Origin: Massospora cicadina | Taxonomy: Eukaryota > Entomophthoromycota > Entomophthoromycetes > Entomophthorales > Entomophthoraceae | Length of the DNA stretch: 64,000 bases | Assembly (NCBI GenBank): GCA_022478985.1 | Contig: JAKSZP010002714.1 | Span: forward strand, 1 to 64,000 | Reading direction: 5' to 3' | Shown here: piece by piece, positions 1-10,082 of the stretch | Numbering within the stretch: position 1 is the first letter of the stretch | Layout of the letters: every line of letters begins with the position of its first letter | Notes under the pieces: generated by a model | What the model saw: only the letters and a program-made list of their open reading frames with translations | What the model was told of the DNA's origin: nothing | Databases searched by the model: none | Program-made: the position numbers and the translations under genes

Positions 1-1130
1 AGCGCCTGGTCCCATTTATAGATGATTTTGGCAATCAGGAAGTATATAAGGCTCCTGTTGTCAGGCTTTTTGACCCTTCAGAGCCTATAAAAAGGGATTT
101 AATTTTTTACAAAACTTTTTTGATTGCTGGTCATGTAGATTATACTAGATTGTTGTTCAGGACAGCTAGATCATTAGTATCTATATTAGTTATTTTTAAA
201 AATGGAGTTTTCAGGTGGGTGTTTTCCATAGGCCAAGAAATTAGCCCCTACAGTCAAGACTTTATAAGGATTATCATCCACAAGATGAGACCCAGGGAAA
301 CATTTTAAGTGCCACATGTGGACTCAGTTATATGTGATATGGATGGTATCATCCTTGATGGAATACCTGATTCCTCTTCTCATGATAACAGTTTCAGGTC
401 TTATAGACGTCTTTTAACTTCTAAGGTTGTTGTAAGACATTCATCAGATCAAGTAAAGACTTGGCTTCCATCAGGGGGTATTTTAATACCCACAATAGCA
501 TTAATAGTCTGCATAGAATTGCAGTTTTGAGAATGCAAGAGTAAGATATGCTGGAGCAGGTGCAGAAAGTACTAATTGTCAAGCATCAAGTCCATCTTGA
601 CTACTAAGCTGAATACTGGTAACTATTTTTCCCACGCCTCCTGAGCTTTAGGAGAACATATTTTGGTTGAATGGTGGAGCTTGTGTCAGTCATTCTGGGT
701 TGGGCTTGAAAGAGAGGTTAATCTGAGCGCACACTTGGTAGCAAGAGATGATCATTATAGCTCAATTTTTAAATTCCCTGGAATCTTTATTAGAGTTCCA
801 TTCATTTGCAATGCTTCCCTTAATCAGGTCTTGGGAGCAATAAGCTACTTTGGTCACTTTAGCTTGTGATTTGGGGTGAGGATTGTTGCCTGCATATCTA
901 TTGGGTGGTGGGTTATATGGTCAGTTCCCCAGGATGGGTTTCTTGGTTTAATCCATTGAGGAAAGCCAGCACTGAAACCATCAAGGAAATGGGACTGCCA
1001 TTACAGATAATAGTGATTGGGGACCTCCCATTGGTCATGGCAATCTTATCAGATAGACAGATTTTTATATAATTAATAAAATTGTTCTGAATCAGATTTG
1101 GAACTTAAGGTTTTATTAGAGAATGCAAAA
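1..1130. repeat. R1, copy of an unclassified dispersed repeat
   Basis: The stretch of about 420-1015 aligns with about 27540-28257 (R2). Shared landmarks include ACAATAGC, GGTGGAGCT, GAGTTCCATTCATTTG-like and CCATTACAGA blocks in the same order. Read on the minus strand, both copies give FLNG-x-NQETH-x-GELTI and QMNGT-x-IKI, so the unit may be decayed minus-strand coding DNA, with the second motif vaguely like the start of an aspartic protease. That reading is weak because stops are frequent in all frames. Bases 1-420 and 1015-1130 have no recognised partner in the window. I do not recognise the family. Confidence 0.5.
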
Positions 1131-1929
1131 TAGCCTAGCACTCTAAGTAGACAGAGCTCTGTGTTTTTATATTGCAAAACAGGTGGGTGAGGGAGACTCA
1201 CAAACTTGCATTACAATGGAGTGGCTACTGGATATTACAGGGATGTCAGGAACTTGTCCTTTGTTGCTTTCTCAAGTATTAAATTGTTTACTAGAACATC
1301 CAGAATTAGATATGGTAGGTGCACATCAATGCTTCAACTTGAGTTTCCTAACAACTCTTCAAGTGTCAAATTTTTTGCCCTCATTCCTCAGAGATTATTT
1401 TGGCTGTATGAGGTTCTTTCATCGCATTTAAGGGGTCCTCAATATTTTTTTTGGATTTTCCACTAAATTTAACATGTAAATTTTTCCTCTTTTAAGGGTT
1501 AAATCATAATCTGGCGAAATGGGTGTGTATTTCTCAACATACGTTCTTGATTTTTATGAGTTACACTTTATCAGATTTCATGATAATAGGGGATCAAAGA
1601 GCCAACTGGCCTGAGGTCAGAGGCAGAGTATTTGGGGGGGGGTCAGCCACCCATTCACTTGCCAAGGGTATGCATAAGTTCATTATATACTACAGCACCA
1701 TTGAGTGGGGGGCATTTCCTTTCTTCGTTATAAAGGGGTTTAGCTGCATATCCAGCCTGATGGCTATGGTGGGGACCCTTAAATTACCCTTTACTAAAAG
1801 GATTGAGTCTACTATACTTATGGGGGCCTGAGATAGCGTGTAATTTTTATATGTGAGGGGATTTTGATGGCAGCGATGTTAGTGTGTTTGGGTGTGTGAG
1901 AGTGTGTGGGTGTTTTTGAGCTTTCTGGC
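1131..1929. other. unassigned, possible degraded 3' end of chromovirus H
   Basis: No gene is supported here. The segment lies just beyond the chromodomain remnant of H, so the end of that element would be expected. On the minus strand a weak resemblance to the start of the E-type LTR (AAGTATAG ... AAGGGTCC) can be drawn at about 1750-1840, but it is not decisive. A GT-rich run lies at about 1875-1915. Confidence 0.25.
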
Positions 1930-2016
1930 GTTAAAACCTTTAATTATCTCTCAAAAGTTGGTGCTGTCTCTGGTGAGGATCCAGCTGTTCTTGTACAACA
2001 GATATACTTTCCAGGC
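1930..2016 (-). pseudogene. pol: chromodomain, C-terminal half (element H)
   Basis: If element A (2017-8414) and one copy of its CAGGC target duplication are removed, the minus-strand reading crosses from 8415 into 2016. It gives YLMA-x-KVYLLYKNSW followed by a segment ending EIIKGF. This is the pattern of the chromodomain at the integrase C-terminus of Ty3/gypsy chromoviruses (YLVKWKGY-x-ENTWEP ... EII-EF). The domain normally binds methylated histone H3 and guides integration. The insertion of A cut it in two. Identification rests on this short match. Confidence 0.6.
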
Positions 2017-2590
2017 TGTTATAGATTAGGATGGTATTGTTAGGATCTGTCGTGTTGCTCATACAGGTTGAACCCAATGAGCAACAGACAGATGATGTGG
2101 GGATCATCAGTCCTTCAGACACACTTGAAAATATACTGAAAATAGGAGCAATTGCCCCAATCAATTCTTTATCTATTTTTTTATAAATACAGCTATCTTT
2201 CACTGTCCCGTTTCTTCTACACTATTAACAACCTACCTCTCTCAATTGCCCATCTCGCGTATATACAGCAGCTTCAGGCTATACTGCTCTCATGGCTTGG
2301 GCTATTCTATTCCACCAATTCTCCTCAAATTTGGCTTGTTATTATCTAATCCTCTGTCACCCTAATTGTAGGTGATTTACTTTGTATTTGTCAAATGTTG
2401 ACATCACCTTATTACCTTATTGCTTTATATAGAGACAATCTAATAAAACCCATTATATCTAATAAAAACCCGTTATGCCCCAATATCGCCTCATCTTGAG
2501 GCACTCAAATAATTGTAACTGATATCAATTTTGGTGGATTCCGCCCTAGCTGTCCCACGATTATCATCCAGTCATATTGGAATTGCGACA
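2017..2590 (-). repeat. 3' LTR of element A
   Basis: Aligned with 7848-8414 over its full length. The central part (about 2217-2400) is almost identical between the copies, while the outer parts carry many substitutions. The minus-strand ends are TGTCGCAATTCC and CTATAACA. Confidence 0.93.
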
Positions 2591-2604
2591 TTACCCCCTC
2601 CTTG
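2591..2604 (-). other. polypurine tract of element A
   Basis: On the minus strand the bases directly before the 3' LTR read CAAGGAGGGGGTAA. This is a purine run in the position where plus-strand DNA synthesis is primed in LTR retrotransposons. Confidence 0.8.
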
Positions 2605-3475
2605 AACGGATGATAAGATCCTATTATTTGTAAGGTCGGAGGAACGTGCCTGATCAGTGGCCTGATTCCTGATCTTCTTGGCTAAGCTGAAGGAATATGA
2701 TTCAGTTTGTAGTTTGATCAGAATATTCGCGATGTTAGTCAGATAGTGGTGGGGTTCCAGTCCACTGGTGTCTTCTACACACAAATAAAGTAATTCCAGA
2801 AGAGCCAGGTGTCAGCCATATAGTAGTTGGAAGGGACTCTTCCCCATGGCGGAATGGTAACTAATGTTATAGGCGAACATGGCAGTGGAAAGGAGAGAGC
2901 TTCAATTGAAAGGTCAATCCATTACTAATTTTTTTAGTATGTTCACCAGAGTTCCATTCACCCGTTCAACCATTCCATTGGATTTGGGGTAGTATGGGGT
3001 CATCAGAACCCTGTGGATTCCCATAAGCTCATTCATTTTGGTTAGGATGTGCGAGGTGAGGCTGATTCCATTGTTGGTGTGAGAATAAACTGAGGGCAGC
3101 CATGTTGCTGAATAATGCATTCCATCATGAAACTGGCCACAGTAACTGCTTTTAAGTCTTGTATCGCCCTCACTTCAACCCACCAGGTCAAGTGGTTGAT
3201 AGCCACAAGAATGTACTTACAACGGTTGGCTCCAGTTGGCAAGGGGCCAGCAACATCAAGAGAAACCGTGTGCCAAGAAAAATGTGGTTTCACTAACTGA
3301 TATGACATTGTACAGCAAAATGGCTTCTCCACTTGGCACTGATGGCAACAGGAAATAGTTTTGATACATCAAAGCTCATACTTTCCCAATAGTACTGGGG
3401 ACATAACAACTCCATAGTCTTACACATTCCACCATGCCCAACTACCTTGTGTGCACTCATAATGATTCCCAGTCA
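2605..3475 (-). pseudogene. pol: integrase of element A, frameshifted
   Basis: Several open pieces (2572-2784, 2914-3120, 3042-3332) in different frames together give a Ty3-type integrase. Near 3300-3470 an HHCC zinc region is visible (VVGHGG ... CCHQCQVEKP). The core follows with VSLDVAGPLP (first Asp) and, later, NGMVERVNGTL with the catalytic Glu. The second catalytic Asp is replaced by Asn in HTNNGIS, where SDNG or TDNG is expected. The C-terminal part shows KIRNQATDQ near 2680. The function in a live copy would be insertion of the cDNA into the genome. This copy is dead through frameshifts and the lost aspartate. Confidence 0.88.
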
Positions 3476-4144
3476 TGCTGAGGGGTGCAGAAAATTTACC
3501 GTAGAATTGCCAATCCACTTGTACAGTTCCCCATTCCATTGGAAGGTATTCGTTCTCATCTCATTTAACACTTTGATCACTTGGGGCAGTTCATCGTCAT
3601 ATTTTCCGCTGAGCATCTTATCATACATCATGTCACTGAGGTCTGCTGTCACCGCAATAGTTGGTAATCGAGATAAACAGTCAGCGTTCTGATGCTTTAC
3701 TCCTGGCCAATGGAGAATCTTGAAATCATAAGCCTGCAACTTAAGAGCCCATCGAGCCAAATGGCCTTCAGGTTCTTTAAGGTTCTGCAACCAGCGTAAT
3801 GAAGCGTGATCTGTCATGACTTTAAACTTTACCCCATGCAGATAGACTCTGAATTGCTTATATGTGTAGATCACCGCTAAGCACTCCCGCTCAGTCACAG
3901 TATAATTATGCTCGTGACAGTTCAGACTTTGACTACAGTATGCTACTGGATGTTCCTCTCCCTCATCATCTTTCTGAGAAAGTACAGCCCCAACAGCGGA
4001 GAGGGACGCATCCATCTGGATGATAAACTCCTGATCAAAGTTTGGATATTGTAACACCAGTGCACTGATCAACGCCATATGGAGTGTATCAAAAGCGGAT
4101 TGATGATGTTCCATCCATTCAAACACAGCATCCTTTTTTAACAA
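3473..4144 (-). pseudogene. pol: RNase H domain of element A
   Basis: An open stretch of 223 codons holds a Ty3-type RNase H, which degrades the RNA strand of the RNA-DNA hybrid. The catalytic acidic residues are all visible in MDASLSAVGAVLSQ, TERECLAVI, MTDHASLRWLQ and HQNADCLSRLP. It is out of frame with the reverse transcriptase piece, overlapping it by 26 bases, so one frameshift near 4140 separates the two domains. It is the longest intact domain of element A and still looks chemically complete, but it has no independent start signal that I can support. Confidence 0.9.
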
Positions 4145-4877
4145 CTTGAATAGCGGCCCCCAATACAGCTAAAATTAGGGATAAAGCGCCAGTAGTAACT
4201 GACCATTCCCAAAATACCTGTATGTCACATTTACTATTGGGAGTAGTCATTTTGCTGATGGCCTCCACCTTAGCTGGCTGTGGTTTCAGCCCTTTAGAGT
4301 CTACCACAAACCCCAGGTATTCCAGCTGATCTTTGAAGAAGTTACATTTTTGAGGTTTAATTTTAATGTTTGCCTCAGCCAGCTGGCGGAATACTGCTTC
4401 TAGGTGGTTGAGATGCTCCAAAAAGGTTTGAGAGAAAACATTAATATTGTTGAGGTATACAAGGATGCATGACAGTTTCAGGTCACCAAGAATAGTATCC
4501 ATGGCTCGCTGAAACGTAGCTGGGGCATTGCACAGCCCTTGAGGCATCCGCGTCAGTTGAAAAAGGCCTTTGGAGGTGATTACAGCGCATTTTTCCTGTT
4601 CTGCTGGGGGTAACTCAATTTGCCAGTAACCTGATATCAAGTCCATCACAGAAAAATAATGGGCTCCCCCTAATTGGTCCAAAGCATTGTCGATTCTTGG
4701 CAAAGGGTATGAATCCTTTTTTGTAATACTGTTGAGCTTCTGGTAGTCTATTACTATGCGGTTGGTGCCATCCTTCTTTTTTACAATTAGAACAGGCGAA
4801 GCCCACGGGCTTTTGGACAGTTCAAGCATCCCTTGCTCTAGAAACTTGTCAAATTCATCAGTAACAATGTCTTCCAC
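4119..4877 (-). pseudogene. pol: reverse transcriptase of element A, active site mutated
   Basis: An open stretch of 252 codons shows the ordered Ty3 reverse transcriptase blocks SPWASPVLIVKKKDG, RIVIDYQKLN, SYPLPRIDNALDQLGGA, FSVMDLISGYWQIEL, MPQGLCNAPATFQRAMD and KPQKCNFF. The first catalytic Asp (VMDL) is kept. The YxDD box reads VYLNNINVF, so both catalytic aspartates became Asn. Each change is a G-to-A transition at a former CpG. The enzyme would copy RNA into DNA in a live element but must be inactive here. The 3' end of the open stretch runs into a frameshift before RNase H. Confidence 0.93.
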
Positions 4878-4934
4878 TGCCCGTGATTGGCAAATCAGCT
4901 GAGACCTTATAGGAGGATGATCTCTTGTGTCTAC

Positions 4935-5402
4935 TCAATGGACCACCCCCCAAGCACACCCTAAGTCATGATCATCGACAGCAAAAATCCCCTTATACTT
5001 CTGAAATAAAGCTATTGCTTGGTCTTTTTGTTCTTCCAATAGTCCTATTAAATTACTCTGCGGTACCACCATTAGTACATCAGCAGGTGTCTCGGCTGGT
5101 AGACCAAATTCATCCAATGACCCAAAATCATGAACCTGAAGGACCTCATCTATTGGAATCAGATGTAAATACGCTACAATTTGGTGTCAGCGGATTTGCA
5201 TTGGTTTGCTCTGGAGGTTTGCTAACAAAACCTTAATCTCTCCATGTCCCAGAAGTATAATCCCTGGAGCCACATGCGGCTCAAACCATCTTTGATGATA
5301 GAGCCCAATGACTTCCCCATATAATCCACTTGGCACTTCCACCTTTAACTCAGAGTTCAATAAGACTTGATGGCCAGAAGGTATAGATATGGGCCCTGCC
5401 GC
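4935..5402 (-). pseudogene. pol: dUTPase-like domain and linker of element A
   Basis: Between protease and reverse transcriptase the minus strand encodes SIPSGHQ, then a segment containing VAPGIILLGHGEIKVLL and HQIVAYLHLIPIDEV. The order of Gly-Ile/Leu, Gly-Glu-Ile-Lys-Val-Leu-Leu, Asn-Leu and a final Ala-x-Leu block resembles the C-terminal beta strands of trimeric dUTPases. The same block occurs in elements B, K and I. The catalytic Asp of the dUTPase motif is not clear here, so a structural or degenerate role is as likely as an enzyme. The linker ends in HDLGCAWGVVH. Confidence 0.55.
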
Positions 5403-5822
5403 TCAAAGAGGTATGCTTTGATATTCATATATCTGCTGGGGAAGGGGCCAAGTCTTGCACTTTAGTTGGTGATAGTGAACTGGCATCACCCCATCACTAT
5501 AGGCAAGGTTGATATGGCTCATATGCACCGGATCCTTTGGTACTCCACTAGTGGTAAAGTAAATTGGGATACGTTGACCCAGAATGGCGAGGGTCTCCTT
5601 CATCATATTAACAACAGCCCCAAAACAGCGTAGGAAGGTGGTCCCAATTAAAAGGTTGTAGTTTATGTTTGGCAACACAATTTCTGGGGCTACAATGACA
5701 ATGGACCCAAAGCGCAGAGGTAGCGCACTGTAAGCCCCCTCAGAGATGGTGCTTACTGCTCCAGCAGTTCCATACATCATTTGATGGTCCACATCAGGTT
5801 TCAATGTCAACTTTGCCATCAA
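5403..5822 (-). pseudogene. pol: aspartic protease region of element A
   Basis: The 139-codon open stretch reads VSTISEGAYSALPL, NINYNLLIGTTFLRCFG and IYFTTSGVP. It matches the flap and C-terminal half of the retroviral-type protease encoded at the same place in elements B and K. The Asp-Thr-Gly loop should lie just upstream, near 5830-5880, where the frame is broken. The protease would process Gag and Pol. Weak points are the missing DTG and the absence of a natural start. Confidence 0.75.
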
Positions 5823-6099
5823 TTAAGTGGAAACTAAGTTGACTGGAGCACCATTATCTATTATAGCACAAACTCTATTTTTCACAACAAAAATATCACA
5901 TTATGTACACTCAGAATAAGAAGAATATTGGCTGTTTAATATGTGAACATCTAAAGCTCTCTTTTTTCAAGAAAACTCATTATCCCCTCACTGACTTGGG
6001 AATATTCTTTGACAATGACATCTAATGGAAAGGGCGACATTTACTCCTTTCAGAGTTAGCGCATTCGCGGCAGAATCAAATTTGTCCAAGGAAGCTTGA

Positions 6100-7782
6100 T
6101 CAAGCATTTGACAGGCATACAGCTTTGGTTGTTTGGGGAGCTCTTCTTCCGCCGCTGCCTTGGCTTGAGCTTAGGTTACTACGAATGCTCCTCCAACTGG
6201 CTGCTGATATAAAAGTCCGTCATCATACTGAAGGGACTTCCGCAGGGTATACTACTATTGATTTGGGGACGTTTTGAGTTGGTATCGCAGAGGTAGAGGG
6301 TCCCATCTCTACTCCACTCCATCTTTACCTGATAATATTGATCTTGGTGTACGTAGCACACACAGCGGTTATGGCAGAATTTTGCCAGATGACCAGGGTG
6401 ATTGCATTTGTAGCAGTTAACCCCATAAGAGCCACGTCCTTGATTATCATAAGAGGGTCTAGACTGGAAAGTTTGGGGTCATTCAGCATATCCAGCACCA
6501 GGTTGATAAGATGATTGTTGACAGTCGGCATAGCTAGGTCCTGGTCAATAACTAGGTTGCTGACTGTTTTCATGGCCAGCCCATTGTCGCTGATCAAACT
6601 GTTGAGTATAATTCAGTTGAGGATGAAGCGCAGAGTTATAGAAAGGCCAAGGATTACTACCCTGAGCTGGAGTTGGACGATAGTATTCTCCCAAATAAGA
6701 GGGTGCAGTAGCAGTGGTAGTCTTCTGTTCCATATTTGGTGGCGGGAAGTAGGGGATAGATGACACAAAAACTGTACAATCTTAATCAGAGGTACGTCAT
6801 CATCCAGAAGTGGCAAAATGACATTATGAAGTTTGTGACATGGCTTCACCGTGGAGGTCATGGCAATGCACACGTCGGCTTCTGCTAAGTACCCTGCTCC
6901 AATCAGCACATGGGCTTCTGTTGTGAATTGATCAGCAAACTCCAGGAGAGTCTCGTTTCATTGGAATATGATTGTTAAGAATTCTGCTTTTCGCTGTGAC
7001 ATTTTTGAAGTACCACCAAACAGGCGGAGTATGGTATCCTTTACGTCCTTATAGGTGACAGAGCTACTTGGGAGGTAACAGGTGACCTGATTGGTGCTTC
7101 TGACATCCAAGGCAGTTATTAACAACTTAGCCTTCCATCTATCAGATGCGCCTTCTGCTAAAAACTCAAACCATTTGAAGAACCCATGAATGTTCCCGTT
7201 GTGGTCAAATGGAGGTAATTTTTCAATATCAACCTCCTCAGCCCATTCACAGGGGTTTGGGCCATACTTAAGAATGGTTTGAGATCCAAAAGCAGGTTCT
7301 CAATGAGGATCTGGATTGGCAGAAGTTGGGATGTTCTCCGCTTCAGGGGTAGTGTGACCTTCTGCCATGGGCAGTACCGCCATTACTTGAGGGAAGTTGT
7401 ATTCTGACTCACATGCATATTTGGTACTACCATCCTGGGTGTAGTAGCTCCGACCAGTGTCATATTCTTCCTCATATGATGCCCCCTCATGATGTTCATC
7501 CTTGTCCTAGCGAGAAGACTGAGAGGTATTGGTCAATCTTCATTCTGTGCATTGCAGCCATTTGGGGGTATCATTCAATCGGTTGGCGAGTTCTTTGTTT
7601 TGTTGTCCCAAGATTTGCATTTGGCTAAATGTAATATCAAGTTGATGCATGACAGCATCTCGTTCTTGAAGAAGTTTATCTTTGTTTTTGAGCACCGCGT
7701 CTAAGGTAAGTTTGAGTTCCTCATATCCAGCTGGTGCAGTGTTTTGTGAAGAATCCCCAGCAACACAGCGTGTGTAAGTCAT
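6100..7782 (-). pseudogene. gag: gag of element A with CCHC knuckle
   Basis: A plausible start is the ATG at 7782, 47 bases after the primer-binding site. The N-terminal part contains a heptad-like Leu/Gln/Glu-rich stretch (LKLTLDAVLKNKDKLLQERD), probably a coiled coil. The capsid part shows FKWFEFLAEGASDRWKAKLL and MSQRKAEFLTIIF around 7000-7200. A zinc knuckle C-x2-C-x4-H-x4-C reads CYKCNHPGHLAKFC near 6380-6425. Frames change several times (for example near 7540), so the gene is broken. Gag would form the particle that packages the element RNA. Confidence 0.85.
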
Positions 7783-7828
7783 AGCTGGCGACTGGAGTTC
7801 TGGAGTGTTAGGTGGTTGATCAATGGGT

Positions 7829-7846
7829 CCCCTGTAGTGAGCACCA
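7829..7846 (-). other. primer-binding site of element A
   Basis: One base after the 5' LTR the minus strand reads TGGTGCTCACTACAGGGG. The same 18 bases follow the 5' LTRs of elements B and K. It starts with TGG, as expected for pairing with a tRNA 3' CCA end. Confidence 0.85.
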
Positions 7847-7847
7847 C

Positions 7848-8414
7848 TGTTATAAATTTGGACAGTATCGTTAGGATATGTCATGTTGTTCATATAGGTC
7901 AAACCCACTGAGCAACAGACAGACAATGTGGGGATCGTTGGTCCTTTGGACACACTTAAAAATATACTTAAAATAGGAGCAATTGCCCCAATCAATTCTT
8001 TATTTATTTTTTTTATAATTACAGTTATAATTTTCTGTCACGTTTCTTCTATGCTATTAACAACCTACCTCTCTCAATTGCCCATCTCGCGTATATACAG
8101 CAGCTTCAGGCTATACTGCTCTCATGGCTTGGGCTATTCTATTCCACCAATTCTCCTCAAATTTGGCTTGTTATTATCTAATCCTCTGTCACCCTAATTG
8201 TAGGTGATTTACTTTGTATTTGTCAAATGTCAACATTGCCTTATTGCCTTATTTAGAGGCTATCCAATAAAACCCATTATATTCAATAAAAACCCATTAT
8301 GTCCCAATATTGCCTCATCTCAAGGTACTCAAATAATCATAACTGATATCATTTTTAGCAGATTTCGCCCTAGCTGTCCCAAGATTATCGTCCAGTCATA
8401 TTGGAATCGCAACA
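7848..8414 (-). repeat. 5' LTR of element A
   Basis: Partner of 2017-2590. On the minus strand it starts TGTTGCGATTCC and ends TTTATAACA, followed by the primer-binding site. Right flank 8415-8419 is the target duplication CAGGC. Confidence 0.93.
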
Positions 8415-8860
8415 CAGGCCATCAAGTATTAGACTCCCCAATTGACCCTCTGGGAGTCCAAGGCCTTTTCAATATCATATATGGTTGTTTCCTCTATCAA
8501 TATCAGTTTGACCTCAATTGGGTTTTCCACTTTGAAGGGTGACGGGGTGGAAGCATAAGGGTATGAGTGATCTTTTCAATGGGGAAGCTCTACATGGGAG
8601 GACCCAATGAACAGGACCTTGCTGATGGGGAATGAGCCAGCTCTTTATCATGCCAACTTCTGGCATGATACCTTTAGGTGGAGATTATTCATGTCCATCA
8701 TCACACGATTGCCAACCTGGTAGTTCTGGGCTGCAGAATTCCTAATGAAAATTACTTGGCATCCCTTGGAGGCTATTGTCAGCTGCTTTTGAAATTTGGT
8801 GTATCTTGAGGATGTGCACTGTGAAACTGTCCGCCATGGGGATGTCAGAGCAATCTGGGG
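8415..8860 (-). pseudogene. pol: integrase C-terminus and chromodomain start (element H)
   Basis: The minus strand reads KFQKQLTIAS, then YQVGNRVMMDMNNLHL near 8680-8740. This is the GPY-adjacent segment of chromovirus integrases (FKVGDKVWLSTKN pattern). Further on come PLCFHPVTLQSGKPN and IEKALDSQRVN, the usual run into the chromodomain (E-x-ILDSR). Stops interrupt it. Element A then splits the domain, which continues at 2016. This shows that H was a chromodomain-bearing chromovirus related to E and F. Confidence 0.7.
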
Positions 8861-9239
8861 CTAATTGTCAGGAAGACTGCAGATATAGTTTAGACTGGCC
8901 TTCCAGTTGGGGTGCAAGAGCACCCAGAATGCAAGCCAGAATGCCAGAGGCACTGCTGCTTGGATGAAGTTTAAATGGTCAAGAGGTAAGAAAACAGCAA
9001 GCATTAGTGGGACACAAAGTTGAGGAGCAACCTGGCGAAAAGCCAGGATGTTTTAACCCCAGAGCCCGTGGGATTGGACGTGGAAGAATCTTGTATTTGG
9101 ATAAGAGGTTTTGAATCCCCCATGAGGGAGGTGGAGATAGATCTTTCAGTGAGAGTGCATATTTTCGCCTAGTGCGGGGACAGTTCTACCCACAAAGTGC
9201 TAAGATCCTGGTGGCGGATTGCTTTACTGAGTGGAGAAG
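8861..9239 (-). pseudogene. first-ORF (gag-position) remnant of element H
   Basis: The minus strand gives VPLAFWLAFWVLLHPNW followed by KASLNYICSLPDN near 8850-8985. It matches the hydrophobic first open frame of element F (MPLAFWLAFWVILHPDW at 60237). Upstream sequence to 9239 is too decayed to read, and element B interrupts the gene there. It lies directly against the integrase tail of H, so everything from protease to the integrase core has been deleted from this copy. Confidence 0.65.
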
Positions 9240-9714
9240 TGTAAGGAAGTTGATATGACTGGAAAATACGCTACCTATATTGGTGGATTGGAGTATGAAT
9301 CGAGTTAAGTCTCAAGATTAATGTGAAAGGTATATGAATAATAATTGATCAAAATGTCAATCATATAGAAAATCAAGGGGAATTATGCCAAGGTTCGATA
9401 TAAATGAGAGCTTTTAGAAAAGGGAAGACAAATATAAGACTATCAAGCTGAGGATGCATATGGCTTGGGGAACCACGATATAAAGAGTCACACAGAGGAT
9501 TGAAGAAGAGGTCGTTTCCCAGTGATTAAGTGGTTGCAGATAAGTCTGCAATTTATATTAAATACAGGTCAAAATAAGGGGCGATAGCTCCATATATACT
9601 TTATCAAGTTTAATTAGAAAGTCTGCGATCTTCATATCATCTGATTTGGTTGCTCAGTGGCTAATACCTTGTGCAATCTGACTCAGCGGAATAAAGCCTA
9701 TACGCTGAGAATCA
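9240..9714 (+). repeat. 5' LTR of element B
   Basis: Starts TGTAAGGAAGTTG and ends GCTGAGAATCA. It aligns with 18033-18505 throughout, for example in the shared CGATATAAATGAGAGCTT and GGGGCGATAGCTCCATATAT stretches. Confidence 0.92.
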
Positions 9715-9718
9715 AAAG

Positions 9719-9736
9719 TGGTGCTCACTACAGGGG
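9719..9736 (+). other. primer-binding site of element B
   Basis: TGGTGCTCACTACAGGGG lies four bases after the LTR end and is identical to the sites of elements A and K. Confidence 0.85.
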
Positions 9737-10082
9737 GCCACTGGTCAACTGTAGTTCTTTGACGCTAGGATACAATGATGAGCCCTCATTCATTATGAAA
9801 AAATTTGATTAGGTTCCGCGCACGTTATGCTTAAGAAGTACAGGAGGCAACTAATGACAAACCCTGATCTTTATTCCGCTCAACATCACTTTTGAGCGAA
9901 TTTAATAAAAAAGCATCCGTTACTTTCGATCGCCACCTTCACCGTATCAGTTTCCATTTTATGTCAGTGGATCTGCCACCTGCTGCCCCAGAGTGGGGCA
10001 GAAGCACTCCACCTGCTAGCGATTTCCGCCCTGCATGCAAATGTGTGTGAACTGGCTCATCCAGTCCATCTAATGCATAAGG

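Larger units (their letters stand above)
2017..8414 (-). mobile_element. Ty3/gypsy LTR retrotransposon A, nearly complete
   Basis: The element is 6.4 kb. It is bounded by two LTRs of 574 and 567 bp with TGTT...AACA-type ends and by the perfect 5 bp target duplication CAGGC (2012-2016 and 8415-8419). On the minus strand the order is 5' LTR, primer-binding site, gag with CCHC knuckle, protease, dUTPase-like domain, reverse transcriptase, RNase H, integrase, polypurine tract and 3' LTR. This is the non-chromodomain Ty3/gypsy order. Frames are broken by shifts and the polymerase catalytic aspartates are lost, so it should be inactive. It interrupts the chromodomain of element H. Confidence 0.93.

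Noticed and set aside
120..1831. Short plus-strand open frames of 60-100 codons at the window start
   Set aside because: No family motif, no conservation with R2 on the plus strand, and A/T-rich composition that gives open frames by chance.
7829..7846. Sequence CCCCTGTAGTGAGCACCA resembling the 3' end of a tRNA gene
   Set aside because: It lies at an LTR border in three elements and lacks any cloverleaf upstream. It is the complement of a primer-binding site.
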